Shown in pieces: positions 42,200 through 50,396 of a stretch of DNA of 64,000 bases. Numbering within the stretch: the stretch's first letter is position 1; each line of letters starts with the position of its first letter. The notes under the pieces are model-generated. The model was given only the letters and a program-made list of their open reading frames with translations, was not told the origin of the DNA and did no database searches. A program made the translations under genes and the position numbers. This stretch comes from Hymenobacter sediminis (GTDB taxonomy: Bacteria; Bacteroidota; Bacteroidia; Cytophagales; Hymenobacteraceae), in the NCBI RefSeq assembly GCF_003231285.1, contig NZ_QKNS01000002.1:372001-436000 (forward strand), read 5' to 3'.

Positions 42200-43450
42200 C
42201 TAGCTCACCACGTTACCATCAAGCCAGCTCATGATTTTGCCGGTGGCGCCGCTGTGGTCGTGTACGTAGTCCAGACTGAGGTCCTGTACTGTCAGGCGAG
42301 CTTCCTCGCGGTGGAAAAGGGGCCCAAAGGCGGTCAGCAGCTCATCGGCCGAGGAAATCGGGAAAGCGCAACCCAGCTCCACCAAGTCCTGGGCTTCCTG
42401 AAACTTGTAATAGGTTGGCCCGAAGAACAGGGGTAGGCCGAACGCGGCTGCTTCCAGCGTGTTGTGCAGCCCCTTGCCAAACGCCCCGCCAATGTAAGCG
42501 TAGTGCCCAAAGCGGTAGAGCTGGCTGAGCAAGCCCACATTGTCCATGAGCAGCACGCGGCTGTCGGCAATGGTAGCCGCCTCGGCGCGGGAGTAGCGCA
42601 CCACCCGGCCGGGCAGGGCCTCTTCTACCAGGCGCAGGTTGTGCTCATTGATTTCGTGCGGGGCCACAATGAAGCGGAGCTGATCGGCGTACTGTTGCAG
42701 TAGGGGGGTAAGGGCCGGCATGTCCTCGGGCCAGCTGCTACCCACAATAAACACCGGGCACCAGTCGTCGGTAAAGGCATCTACGAGGGGTAGGGCGCGG
42801 GGTGGGGCCGAGGCCGTGCGTACTACGGTATCAAACCGGGTGTCGCCTGCCACGCTAACGCGGGTTATGCCCGCTTGGCGCAGCAAGTCGGCGGAGGTTT
42901 GATTCTGGGTGAAGATGTGGGTGAACCTGCTCAGAATACGCCGGAAAAAACCGCCCCAGGGCTGAAAAAACGACTGTTCGGGTCGGAAAATAGCCGACAC
43001 GCAGATAGTAGGCACGCGGCGGCGCTGCAGCTCCGTAAGAAAGTGATACCAGAACTCGTACTTCACAAATACGGCCAACTCCGGGCGCACGGCATCCAGG
43101 AAGGTGCGGGCGTTTTCGGCCGTATCGAGGGGTAGGTAGAACACGTAGGCAGCACCGGGCCAGTTTTTGCGCACCTCGTAGCCGGAGGGCGAAAAAAACG
43201 TCAGCACAATTTTGTGGCCGGGGTGGCGGGCGGTGTACGCCTCTATCAGGGGGCGGCCCTGCTCAAACTCGCCCAGGGAAGCACAGTGAAACCAGGCTAG
43301 GGGCGCGGTTTCGTTGCGCAGAGTTTCCTGAATGTGAGCCAGCAGCCCGCGCCGCCCCTCCACCCACTGCGCTGCCTTGGGCACGAAGGGTGCCACCAGC
43401 CGCAGCAGCAGCGCGTAAAGGGGTAGGGCTATGGAATATAGAAAAAGCAA
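42200..43450 (-). CDS. waaA: 3-deoxy-D-manno-octulosonic acid (Kdo) transferase
   Basis: 416 residues. N-terminal membrane anchor (LYSIALPLYALLLRLVAPF), then GT-B fold with WFHCASLGEFEQGRPLIEA, LTFFSPSGYEVR, FVKYEFWYHFLTEL, the nucleotide-binding VGSSWPEDM, and YIGGAFGKGLHNTLEAAAFGLPLFFGP. It attaches Kdo to lipid A at the inner membrane, showing that the organism makes LPS. No ATG exists near the anchor, so TTG 43450 is taken as start. Confidence 0.94.
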   Translation of the reverse strand: MLFLYSIALPLYALLLRLVAPFVPKAAQWVEGRRGLLAHIQETLRNETAPLAWFHCASLGEFEQGRPLIEAYTARHPGHKIVLTFFSPSGYEVRKNWPGAAYVFYLPLDTAENARTFLDAVRPELAVFVKYEFWYHFLTELQRRRVPTICVSAIFRPEQSFFQPWGGFFRRILSRFTHIFTQNQTSADLLRQAGITRVSVAGDTRFDTVVRTASAPPRALPLVDAFTDDWCPVFIVGSSWPEDMPALTPLLQQYADQLRFIVAPHEINEHNLRLVEEALPGRVVRYSRAEAATIADSRVLLMDNVGLLSQLYRFGHYAYIGGAFGKGLHNTLEAAAFGLPLFFGPTYYKFQEAQDLVELGCAFPISSADELLTAFGPLFHREEARLTVQDLSLDYVHDHSGATGKIMSWLDGNVVS

Positions 43451-43647
43451 CGTGTGTAGTCAGATGTCAGGTGAAGCGGCCCGCAAGTGACGGGCCAGCG
43501 CGTGGCTTCTGTGCGCCATGGCTGAAAGAAGCCACTCCCATGAAAAAAGCTCAATAGGAGCAAGTAGCAATACGAACAGCTTGCTCTGGGAGAAGCTTCG
43601 TGCAAAAGTACATGGTTCCGGTTCTGCCGCCGCACTGGCGCAAAAAA

Positions 43648-43672
43648 AGCCCCGACCAGCGGGCCGGGGCTT
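43648..43672 (-). terminator. Terminator of the peroxiredoxin gene
   Basis: AAGCCCCG/CGGGGCTT stem with a short imperfect inner part; on the minus strand it is followed by seven T residues. It begins 23 bases beyond the stop. Confidence 0.75.
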
Positions 43673-43695
43673 CAGATGTTAAGTAAGCACTACGC

Positions 43696-44334
43696 TTAGT
43701 GAGCAGCGTGCTTGCCGAGGTAGTTAGCCACGCCTTCGCGGGTAGCCGACATAGCCTCTTTGCCTTCTTCCCAGTTAGCAGGGCATACTTCGCCTTTCTC
43801 CTCGAAGTATTGCAGGGCATCCACCATGCGCATAGCTTCGTCGATGCTGCGACCCAGCGGACCGTCGTTTACTACCTGGTGACGAACGATGCCGTCTTTG
43901 TCAATCAGGAACAGGCCACGGTAAGCCAGGGGCGAGCCAACAAAGGTCATTTCGCCAGCCTCGTTGTAGTCGTAGTGACCGCCCAGCACGTCGTAATTAG
44001 CCGCAATGGTTTTGGTAGCGTCAGCCACCAGCGGGTAGGTTACTCCCTCGATGCCGCCGTTGTCGCGCGGGGTCTGCAGCCAAGCAAAGTGCGAGAAGTG
44101 CGTGTCGGTCGAGCAGCCTACAATGGCCACGCCTTTCGCCTCGAAATCAGCCAGACGCTCTTGGAAGGCAATGATTTCGGTGGGGCACACGAACGTGAAG
44201 TCGGCGGGGTAGAAGTAGAAGATAACGTGCTTCTTGCCCAGGTACCGGTCGAGAGAGAAATCCTCCTCGAATTCGCCATCAATAACGGCGGTAGCTTTAA
44301 AAGAAGGAGCGCGCTTACCTACGAGAACTGCCAT
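43696..44334 (-). CDS. Typical 2-Cys peroxiredoxin (AhpC/Prx1 type)
   Basis: 212 residues. Peroxidatic C50 in DFTFVCPTE and resolving C184 in EVCPANW; GG(V/L)-type and YF-type regions (LGGHYDYN, YLGKHAAH at the end) are modified. The resolving cysteine partner and thioredoxin supply electrons for reduction of H2O2 and organic peroxides. Downstream (106 bases) of the Fur/PerR-like gene in the same direction, implying peroxide-responsive control. Confidence 0.95.
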   Translation of the reverse strand: MAVLVGKRAPSFKATAVIDGEFEEDFSLDRYLGKKHVIFYFYPADFTFVCPTEIIAFQERLADFEAKGVAIVGCSTDTHFSHFAWLQTPRDNGGIEGVTYPLVADATKTIAANYDVLGGHYDYNEAGEMTFVGSPLAYRGLFLIDKDGIVRHQVVNDGPLGRSIDEAMRMVDALQYFEEKGEVCPANWEEGKEAMSATREGVANYLGKHAAH

Positions 44335-44440
44335 GAGTTTGGTAATGAAGTGAAAGGGGTAAAGGGAAAATCAGGTGGAATGTGAGAAAGGCAGTGAGAG
44401 GGTAAGAAAGCGGATAACAAGCCGCATTACCAGTCATCTG

Positions 44441-44899
44441 TTACTTCATCACCTTGTTGCCTGTAATGTGCAGGGAAAAGGAGTGGGGCTGGAAGTTTTG
44501 CAGCCCTTTCGCCGCGAAAAAGTCGCGGATGAGCGCATCCAGCTGCGGGTCGCAGTAGTCAATGATTTCCTGCGTATTGGTGCAGAATAGGTGGTGATGT
44601 TCCGTGCAATCGGCATCGTAGCGCCGGGAAGTGCCCTCAGCCGCGGCCACGCGCCGGGTCAGGCCAGCAGCCACAAACGAATCGAGAGCCTTATACACCG
44701 TACCCAATGAAATAGTAGGCTCCAGGCTGATAACCTGGCGATGCACTTGCTCGGCCGTCGGGTGGCCCGGTAGCGTGAGCAGGCTTTCCAGAATCACGAG
44801 GCGCTGGCGCGTAGCCCGTAGGCCGGCCTGGGCCAGCCGGGTGCGCAGGTGTCCCGTATCGGGCGGGGTAGGAGAAAATGGATCAGTAGAAAGAGCCAC
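44441..44899 (-). CDS. Fur/PerR family transcriptional regulator lacking the structural zinc cysteines
   Basis: 152 residues. Winged helix with the recognition region LEPTISLGTVYKALDSFVAAGL, then the metal-binding HHHLFCTNTQEIIDY (H101-H103). The usual CxxC structural zinc pair reads C106-T-N-T109, and the C-terminal CxxC pair is absent. Its place before the peroxiredoxin gene argues for PerR-like peroxide sensing. Some Bacteroidota Fur homologues share such losses. Confidence 0.9.
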   Translation of the reverse strand: MALSTDPFSPTPPDTGHLRTRLAQAGLRATRQRLVILESLLTLPGHPTAEQVHRQVISLEPTISLGTVYKALDSFVAAGLTRRVAAAEGTSRRYDADCTEHHHLFCTNTQEIIDYCDPQLDALIRDFFAAKGLQNFQPHSFSLHITGNKVMK

Positions 44900-45052
44900 T
44901 AGACAAGAATAATTCTCCGCAAAGATACAGCTATAAGAGGCAGAAGGGCAAAATTGTTTCGTTTAGGCTGGTTTTCTGCTCTGAACCGACCTTATAAGTG
45001 CCTGCTGCTTTGCCCTGAAACGCCCGCTAGGCCGATTGCCGCAGCTTCTGTT

Positions 45053-45589
45053 TCAGCGGCTTTGGTACGCGTTGCGGGGTAGGGACCATAGCCAGGCCGG
45101 GCCGTCGGTGGGGTCTGCTACCTGCTGCTGGAAAACAAACCCGGCCTTCTGCAGAATGTGGGTTGACCAGTTGGGCTGGGGTAGGGTATAGGCCAGTACC
45201 TGGCGTACTTCCGGCTGAGCAAAGGCGTGGGCCAGCATCCCCTGCACAGCTTCAGTGGCGTAGCCCTGCTGCCGAAAAGCTGGGGCAATGCTGTAACCAA
45301 TTTCTACCGAACCTTCTGCCGAAGGAGCGCCTTTGAATCCGCCTACCCCCAGCAGCGTCTTGTGGGTGCGGTGCACGAAAAAATACAGCCACCACGCGGC
45401 TGCCTCGGGGTGCTCGCGCAGGAAACGCTCGGCCTGCGGCAGAATGTCCCACACCTCGTCGTGCCGCAGCCAGTCTGGTTCTGGCCGCACGTTCAGCAAC
45501 CCAGCCAGCTCCGCCAGATCGTGGCGTAGCAGGGCCGCAAAGTGCGCCGGAGAACAGGGTAGCAGCCGGAGGCGAGGAGTTTCAATCAT
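45053..45589 (-). CDS. GNAT family N-acetyltransferase (RimJ/RimL type)
   Basis: 178 residues from the ATG at 45589 (MIETPRLRLLPC). GNAT core: LLGVGGFKGAPSAEGSVEIGYSIAPAFRQQGYATEAVQGMLAHAF, with the acetyl-CoA pyrophosphate loop RQQGYA, and VLAYTLPQPNWSTHILQKAGF. The substrate cannot be predicted. Begins 17 bases after lysC in the same direction and is likely co-transcribed. Confidence 0.9.
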   Translation of the reverse strand: MIETPRLRLLPCSPAHFAALLRHDLAELAGLLNVRPEPDWLRHDEVWDILPQAERFLREHPEAAAWWLYFFVHRTHKTLLGVGGFKGAPSAEGSVEIGYSIAPAFRQQGYATEAVQGMLAHAFAQPEVRQVLAYTLPQPNWSTHILQKAGFVFQQQVADPTDGPAWLWSLPRNAYQSR

Positions 45590-45606
45590 GAAAACCAGCG
45601 GGCCGC

Positions 45607-46896
45607 TTACTTGATAAACTCGTTTTCGCCGCCCCGACACACAAACTGAAACGTTTGACGGGTGCGCTGCTCCAGCAGTAATTCTCTACCCTCCGTAAGC
45701 CGCCGAATGCTGGCCGCATCGTAATTCTTGATAGTATAGAGCTCCAGGCCCGTGTTGTAGTGAATGGTGAACTGCTCGCGCAACGCGGCTAACAGCTTCT
45801 CCAGTCGGTAAGCCGAGAAGTCGGTGCAGACCGAGAAACTGATGGCCGAGTTCTGCATCAGGTTGATCTTGAGCCGAACCTGAGCCAAGGCGCCAAAAAT
45901 CACCTCCAGGTTTTCTTCTGATATAAAGGTGAGGTCCTTGGATTCAAAGGAAATCAGGCACTGACTGGTTTTCCGGATGAAAGCTGGAGCCAGCAACCCG
46001 TGGCGGCAATCGTGGATGCGCGTACCCTCGGCCGTGGGGTCCAGAAACGATTTTACCAAGAGCGGAATGCCGCGCACGGCCAGGGGCTTAATAGTTTTGG
46101 GGTGAATGACCGAAGCCCCGTAGTACGCCATTTCAATGGTTTCCTGGTAGCTGATTTCGGGGTAGCGCACCGTGTCAGCAAAAATTTTGGGGTCGGCGTT
46201 GAGCAAGCCGGCCACATCCTTCCAAATCGTCACCGATTCGGCCCCCAGGCAGTAGGCCAGAATGGCGGCGGTATAGTCGGAGCCTTCCCGGCCCAGGGTG
46301 GTGGTCTGACCGCTGGCCGTGCCGCCCAGGAAACCCTGCGTAACCACGGGGCCTTGCTGCAACTGAGGGGGTAGGGCAGCCCGTAGGTTTCGCTCCGTGG
46401 TGGGCCAATCTACCCGGCCTTCGCGCCAGGTGTGGTCAGTACGGATAAGGGGGCGGCAGTCGAGCCACTGTGCCTGCAGCGCGCGGGCCACTATCAGGGT
46501 AGCCAACAACTCGCCAAAGCTCACTACCTGGTCATACTGCTTGTCGAACTCGCCGGGCGAAAGGGTAGCCAACCGATCTTGAAGCTGTTCCAGCAGCCCG
46601 GCCAGGGTAGGCGTGGGGGTAGAAGTGGAATCATCGGCGACGCCCAATTCCTGCGCTACGCCCAGGTGAAATTCTCGGAGCCTATTCAGCGGTGCGGTGT
46701 AATCTTGGCCGGCGTGGGCCAGTTGGAAGAGCTCCTCCAGGGCATTGGTGGTCTTGCCCATGGCCGATACCACAATTAGCAGCGGGCTGCTACCCCCGTG
46801 CGTGCGCACAATGTGGGCGAGGTTGCGAATGGCCGCGGCGTCCTTGACCGAAGCGCCGCCGAACTTATAAACGCGGAGTTGATGCGATGCGTGCAT
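45607..46896 (-). CDS. lysC: Aspartate kinase, monofunctional
   Basis: 429 residues. Amino-acid kinase domain with VYKFGGASVKDAAAIRNLA, VVSAMGKTTNAL, VVSFGELLAT, GREGSDYTAAILAYCLGA and IWKDVAGLLNADPKIF. The C-terminal ACT region (from about 310: QCLISFESKDLTFISEENLEVIF) is short and variant. It phosphorylates aspartate at the head of the lysine/threonine/methionine pathway. Divergent from fbp. Confidence 0.95.
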   Translation of the reverse strand: MHASHQLRVYKFGGASVKDAAAIRNLAHIVRTHGGSSPLLIVVSAMGKTTNALEELFQLAHAGQDYTAPLNRLREFHLGVAQELGVADDSTSTPTPTLAGLLEQLQDRLATLSPGEFDKQYDQVVSFGELLATLIVARALQAQWLDCRPLIRTDHTWREGRVDWPTTERNLRAALPPQLQQGPVVTQGFLGGTASGQTTTLGREGSDYTAAILAYCLGAESVTIWKDVAGLLNADPKIFADTVRYPEISYQETIEMAYYGASVIHPKTIKPLAVRGIPLLVKSFLDPTAEGTRIHDCRHGLLAPAFIRKTSQCLISFESKDLTFISEENLEVIFGALAQVRLKINLMQNSAISFSVCTDFSAYRLEKLLAALREQFTIHYNTGLELYTIKNYDAASIRRLTEGRELLLEQRTRQTFQFVCRGGENEFIK

Positions 46897-47004
46897 GGCC
46901 CAAAGGTAGGACGAAGCATTGCTTTGCCCGCAGCCCCCGAATCGAGTAGACTACCTGCATCACGCCGCCAGCGAAATTTCGCTCGGCTACTTAAGCAAAT
47001 TGGT

Positions 47005-47012
47005 TAATTTTG
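47005..47012 (+). promoter_or_regulatory. -7 promoter element of fbp
   Basis: TAATTTTG fits TAnnTTTG at all defined positions, 32 bases before the ATG at 47045. Confidence 0.5.
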
Positions 47013-47044
47013 GTCTTTCCCACCCGCACCTTATTTCCTTACCC

Positions 47045-48073
47045 ATGACAAACCACGACAAGCTGGCCCTGCCCGTTGGCACCACCCTGGACCGCTTCAT
47101 CATGCGCAAGCAGGAGGATTTTCCCTACGCCACCGGCGAACTAAGCCAATTGCTGCGCGACATTGCCTTGGCCGCCAAAATCGTAAACCGCGAAATCAAC
47201 CGCTCCGGCCTCATTGATATTGCCGGGGCCTACGGCAACCGCAACGTGCAGGGCGAGGATCAGCAAAAGCTTGATGTCATTGCCAACATTCGCTTTATCC
47301 GGGCCCTGCGCAATGGGGGCGAGGTATGCACCATCATTTCGGAAGAAGACGATGAAATGATTCAGACCGGCAACGCGCAGGGTAAGTACGTGGTAGCTAT
47401 TGACCCCCTGGACGGCTCCTCGAACATCGACGTGAATGTGTCCATCGGGACCATCTTCAGCATTTACCGGCGCGTATCACCATCCGGTACGGAGGGCACC
47501 CGCCAGGATTGCCTCCAGACCGGTACCCACCAGGTAGCGGCCGGTTACGTGATTTATGGCTCCAGCACCATGCTGGTGTATACCACCGGCAACGGCGTGA
47601 ATGGCTTCACCTACGAGCCTTCCCTGGGTGAGTTTTTCCTCTCGCATCCTAACATTCAAACTCCCAAATCAGGCGCCATCTATTCCATTAATGAGGGCGT
47701 GTCTGAATCTTTCTCTGAAGGAATGAAAGGCTTTGTGGCCTACTGCAAAGACCAGAACTACTCGGCTCGCTACATTGGGTCTTTGGTGGCTGATTTTCAC
47801 CGTAATCTGCTTAAGGGTGGCATCTATATGTACCCTACCTCTCGCAAAGCCCCGAACGGCAAGCTGCGCCTTATGTATGAGTGCAACCCGTTGGCTTTCA
47901 TCGTGGAGCAAGCAGGAGGAAAGTCTAGCAACGGCCGCCGCCGTACCCTGGAAATTGAGCCCCACGACCTGCACGAGCGGTGCCCGCTGTTTATCGGCTC
48001 ATCCGATATGGTGGACAAAGTTGAGGAGTTCTTGGCCCCTGAGTTTGCCGCCGACGCTGTGCTGAAAGTTTAG
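47045..48073 (+). CDS. fbp: Fructose-1,6-bisphosphatase class I
   Basis: 342 residues from the ATG at 47045; the open frame upstream to 46919 crosses the promoter. Metal and substrate motifs are intact: [52 protein letters not shown], and [19 protein letters not shown]. It hydrolyses fructose 1,6-bisphosphate in gluconeogenesis. Strong terminator follows. Confidence 0.97.
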   Translation: MTNHDKLALPVGTTLDRFIMRKQEDFPYATGELSQLLRDIALAAKIVNREINRSGLIDIAGAYGNRNVQGEDQQKLDVIANIRFIRALRNGGEVCTIISEEDDEMIQTGNAQGKYVVAIDPLDGSSNIDVNVSIGTIFSIYRRVSPSGTEGTRQDCLQTGTHQVAAGYVIYGSSTMLVYTTGNGVNGFTYEPSLGEFFLSHPNIQTPKSGAIYSINEGVSESFSEGMKGFVAYCKDQNYSARYIGSLVADFHRNLLKGGIYMYPTSRKAPNGKLRLMYECNPLAFIVEQAGGKSSNGRRRTLEIEPHDLHERCPLFIGSSDMVDKVEEFLAPEFAADAVLKV

Positions 48074-48091
48074 TTTGCATAGGTGATATAA

Positions 48092-48127
48092 AAAGAAAGC
48101 CGCCCGGCATACCGGGCGGCTTTCTTT
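48092..48127. terminator. Bidirectional rho-independent terminator
   Basis: A perfect 16-base-pair stem (48092-48107, 48112-48127) and four-base loop between convergent fbp and the DUF5606 gene. Confidence 0.85.
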
Positions 48128-48152
48128 GTGTTAATAAGGGTAGTAACAGGTG

Positions 48153-48764
48153 CTACTCAGCCTTTTTCTTGGTAGCTTTTTTGGCCGTCTTAGCCTCAGT
48201 AGCGGCTTCGGGGCTGCCAGCTGCATTCGTTTCCTCTGCCGCCGGAATGATGCCAGCTGTGCTCAGAGCCTCATCAGCGGTAGCCTCGTCCTGCTTAGCT
48301 GCTTTTTTCTTGCCTGCCTTGGGCTGTTCGGCTGCTTCCTCCGTGGCAGGAGCCTCATCTTCGGCTGGAGCCTGGTACTCCAGGTGCTTACTCACGGTAT
48401 TGTACCACTGCACCAGTTTCTTAATATCCGACATGTATACCCGGTCCCGGTCATAATCGGGCATGATGTCAGCCATGAAGCTGGTCAGGTCCCGGTCGTC
48501 CGACTTGTGGGTCAGGCTTAGCTCGGCACCATGCTTCTGGTGAATACGGTCAAATACTTCCGTCAGGGGCACCGTCTGGTCGTAATCCTGGGTGTAGATG
48601 GAAATTTCGTGGAGCAACGACACCTTGTTGCGGGCCGAAGCCACGGAGCGGGTGCCTTTGCCATCGAGGGCTTCAATAATAACGCCGGCGCGGGTGGGTT
48701 TCAGCAGGCGGTACAGACCGGGCATTCCGCTGATAGCGGCAACTTCCTTCAGGTCGTAGGGCAT
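48153..48764 (-). CDS. DUF5606 domain protein with Lys/Ala-rich tail
   Basis: 203 residues from the ATG at 48764 (MPYDLKEVAAISGMPGLYRLLKP-type start). The first 135 residues match the Bacteroidota DUF5606 family (IIEALDGKG, LLHEISIYTQDYDQTVPL). The remaining 70 are low-complexity, with Ala, Glu and Lys clusters (KAGKKKAAKQ, ending KKATKKKAE), like histone-H1-type tails. Function unknown, possibly nucleic-acid-associated. Confidence 0.85.
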   Translation of the reverse strand: MPYDLKEVAAISGMPGLYRLLKPTRAGVIIEALDGKGTRSVASARNKVSLLHEISIYTQDYDQTVPLTEVFDRIHQKHGAELSLTHKSDDRDLTSFMADIMPDYDRDRVYMSDIKKLVQWYNTVSKHLEYQAPAEDEAPATEEAAEQPKAGKKKAAKQDEATADEALSTAGIIPAAEETNAAGSPEAATEAKTAKKATKKKAE

Positions 48765-48793
48765 AAGAAAAAGCAATTGTTGAAAGTGCGAAG

Positions 48794-49255
48794 TTACTCA
48801 GTTGCGGCGGCCTGGCCGGGCGCGGGTAGCTTAAAAGTGATGGGCAGGCTTGTCAGAATGGCGTAATCAGGCTTGTTGAACTTGAGCAGGCGTACCACGC
48901 GCAAGGCCTCCTCGCCACAGCCGCCACCAATTTGCTTTACCAGCTTAATGCCCGACATGGTGCCATCAGTGTTCAGGGTGAAGCTCACAATGCACTGGCC
49001 CTGAATGCGGTTGCGCTTGGCCAAAATGGGATACTTCAGTTCCTTTTCGATGAAGGCGTACATTGCCTCCTGGCCGCCCTCGTAGTACTCCGCTACCGGA
49101 ATGGCCTTGGGGCCGCGGGCGGGGGTAGGCTGGGCAGTTGCCTCAGCCGCCGGGGCCGGCCCGTCGGTTTTAACTTTTACTTTGGTGGTTTGGGCCATAG
49201 CCGCCGTGGAGCAAGCCAGCAGCCCGATACCCAGCAGAACGGGTAATTTTTTCAT
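48794..49255 (-). CDS. Secreted TonB C-terminal domain protein
   Basis: 153 residues from the ATG at 49255. Signal peptide (MKKLPVLLGIGLLACSTAAMAQ; the internal C could be read as a lipobox but position favours SPI). The TonB-C fold is marked by FIEKELKYPILAKRNRIQGQCIVSFTLNTDGTMSGIKLVKQIGGGCGEEALRVV. There is no cytoplasmic-membrane anchor or Pro-rich spanning part, so it is not a full energy-transducing TonB. Role unknown. 28 bases upstream of the DUF5606 start, same direction. Confidence 0.87.
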   Translation of the reverse strand: MKKLPVLLGIGLLACSTAAMAQTTKVKVKTDGPAPAAEATAQPTPARGPKAIPVAEYYEGGQEAMYAFIEKELKYPILAKRNRIQGQCIVSFTLNTDGTMSGIKLVKQIGGGCGEEALRVVRLLKFNKPDYAILTSLPITFKLPAPGQAAATE

Positions 49256-49330
49256 GAGAGGTAAGCAAGGAAAAGACGATAAAAACAACAGCTGGAAAGC
49301 CGGGCCGCCAAAGGCAATTACGGGGCCAAT

Positions 49331-49948
49331 TTACATATTATCGGCCTCTTGCGCGAGTTGCTGATTTACCTCTTCAATGAACTGCAGAATATCCTCCCGA
49401 CCGGTTTTATCTTCCGCCGAGGTAATAAAATGCCGAGGCACCTCATCCCAGCTTTGCTCCATTTTCTGGAGGTAGTCGGTTACGTTTTGCTGGGTGCGCG
49501 AGCCAGATTGCTTATCGGCTTTTGTAAACACCATTACAAACGGCACGCCTTCTGAACCCAACTGCTCCATAAATTCCAGGTCTACGGCCTGGGGTTCGTG
49601 CCGCGAATCAATTAGCACAAATACGCAAGCCAAGTTTTCTCGCTTGCGTAGATAATAATTAATCATGCGTCCCCATTTCACCCGCGACTCCTTACTAACG
49701 CGGGCATAGCCGTAGCCGGGCAAGTCAACGAGGTACCACTTATTATTAATAAGGAAATGGTTGATTAATTGGGTTTTGCCGGGAAGAGAGGAGGTTTTGG
49801 CTAATCCTTTCTGCCCGGTAAGCATATTAATCAGCGACGATTTTCCTACGTTGGACCGGCCAATAAAGGCGTATTCCGGCAGCGTAGGGGGCGGACAATC
49901 CTCCACGCGGGAGTTGCTCATCAGAAATTTTGCTTCCTGGATATTCAT
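49331..49948 (-). CDS. engB: Ribosome biogenesis GTPase YsxC/EngB
   Basis: 205 residues. G1 GRSNVGKSS, G2 region TSSLPGKTQ, G3 DLPGYGYA, G4 TKAD and G5 SAED are all present. It assists assembly of the 50S subunit and is essential in many bacteria. Confidence 0.95.
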   Translation of the reverse strand: MNIQEAKFLMSNSRVEDCPPPTLPEYAFIGRSNVGKSSLINMLTGQKGLAKTSSLPGKTQLINHFLINNKWYLVDLPGYGYARVSKESRVKWGRMINYYLRKRENLACVFVLIDSRHEPQAVDLEFMEQLGSEGVPFVMVFTKADKQSGSRTQQNVTDYLQKMEQSWDEVPRHFITSAEDKTGREDILQFIEEVNQQLAQEADNM

Positions 49949-50170
49949 AAGCCAAGCGTAAACTGTGAGGCAAAGGTAGATATTCAGCAGCTACCGGGTA
50001 GATTCATAATTTTTTTGGGAAAAACCTTGTAGTTTAAGAAGCCGGACTATATTTGTGCGGTCAGTAATGGCTATAGTGAACAGTTGGAATAGAAATATTC
50101 CACTTCTTTTTTTTTGATTACCACTTATACCATAAAATTGGATGCGGCTAAGGTCGTATTATAGAATTTC

Positions 50171-50178
50171 TATCTTTG
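50171..50178 (+). promoter_or_regulatory. -7 promoter element upstream of the OmpA-family gene
   Basis: TATCTTTG fits TAnnTTTG at all defined positions. A second candidate, TACTTTCG, lies at about 50259-50266. The gap 49949-50396 therefore holds tandem promoter candidates and a leader of 130-220 bases; no gene is seen there. Confidence 0.5.
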
Positions 50179-50396
50179 CCCGCCTATTGCCTGAATTTAG
50201 GGCAGTATTTAGAGGTGAAAAGGCGAGCACAAGGCCCGGAAAATCGCGCCTGTCTCATACTTTCGCCGGCCCTGCCTCAACCCTGACGCAGGTTTTCAGT
50301 ATAAGAGGCAACTCTTGAAAAAGTGCCTGCACAGCCGGTGTACCGCATTTCTCAACTCCTCCCTTGCAACTCCTTATTTCCCTAACCCCTCCAACA

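Noticed and set aside
43699-44385. Plus-strand frame of 228 codons
   Set aside because: Antisense to the peroxiredoxin gene; no domain recognised.
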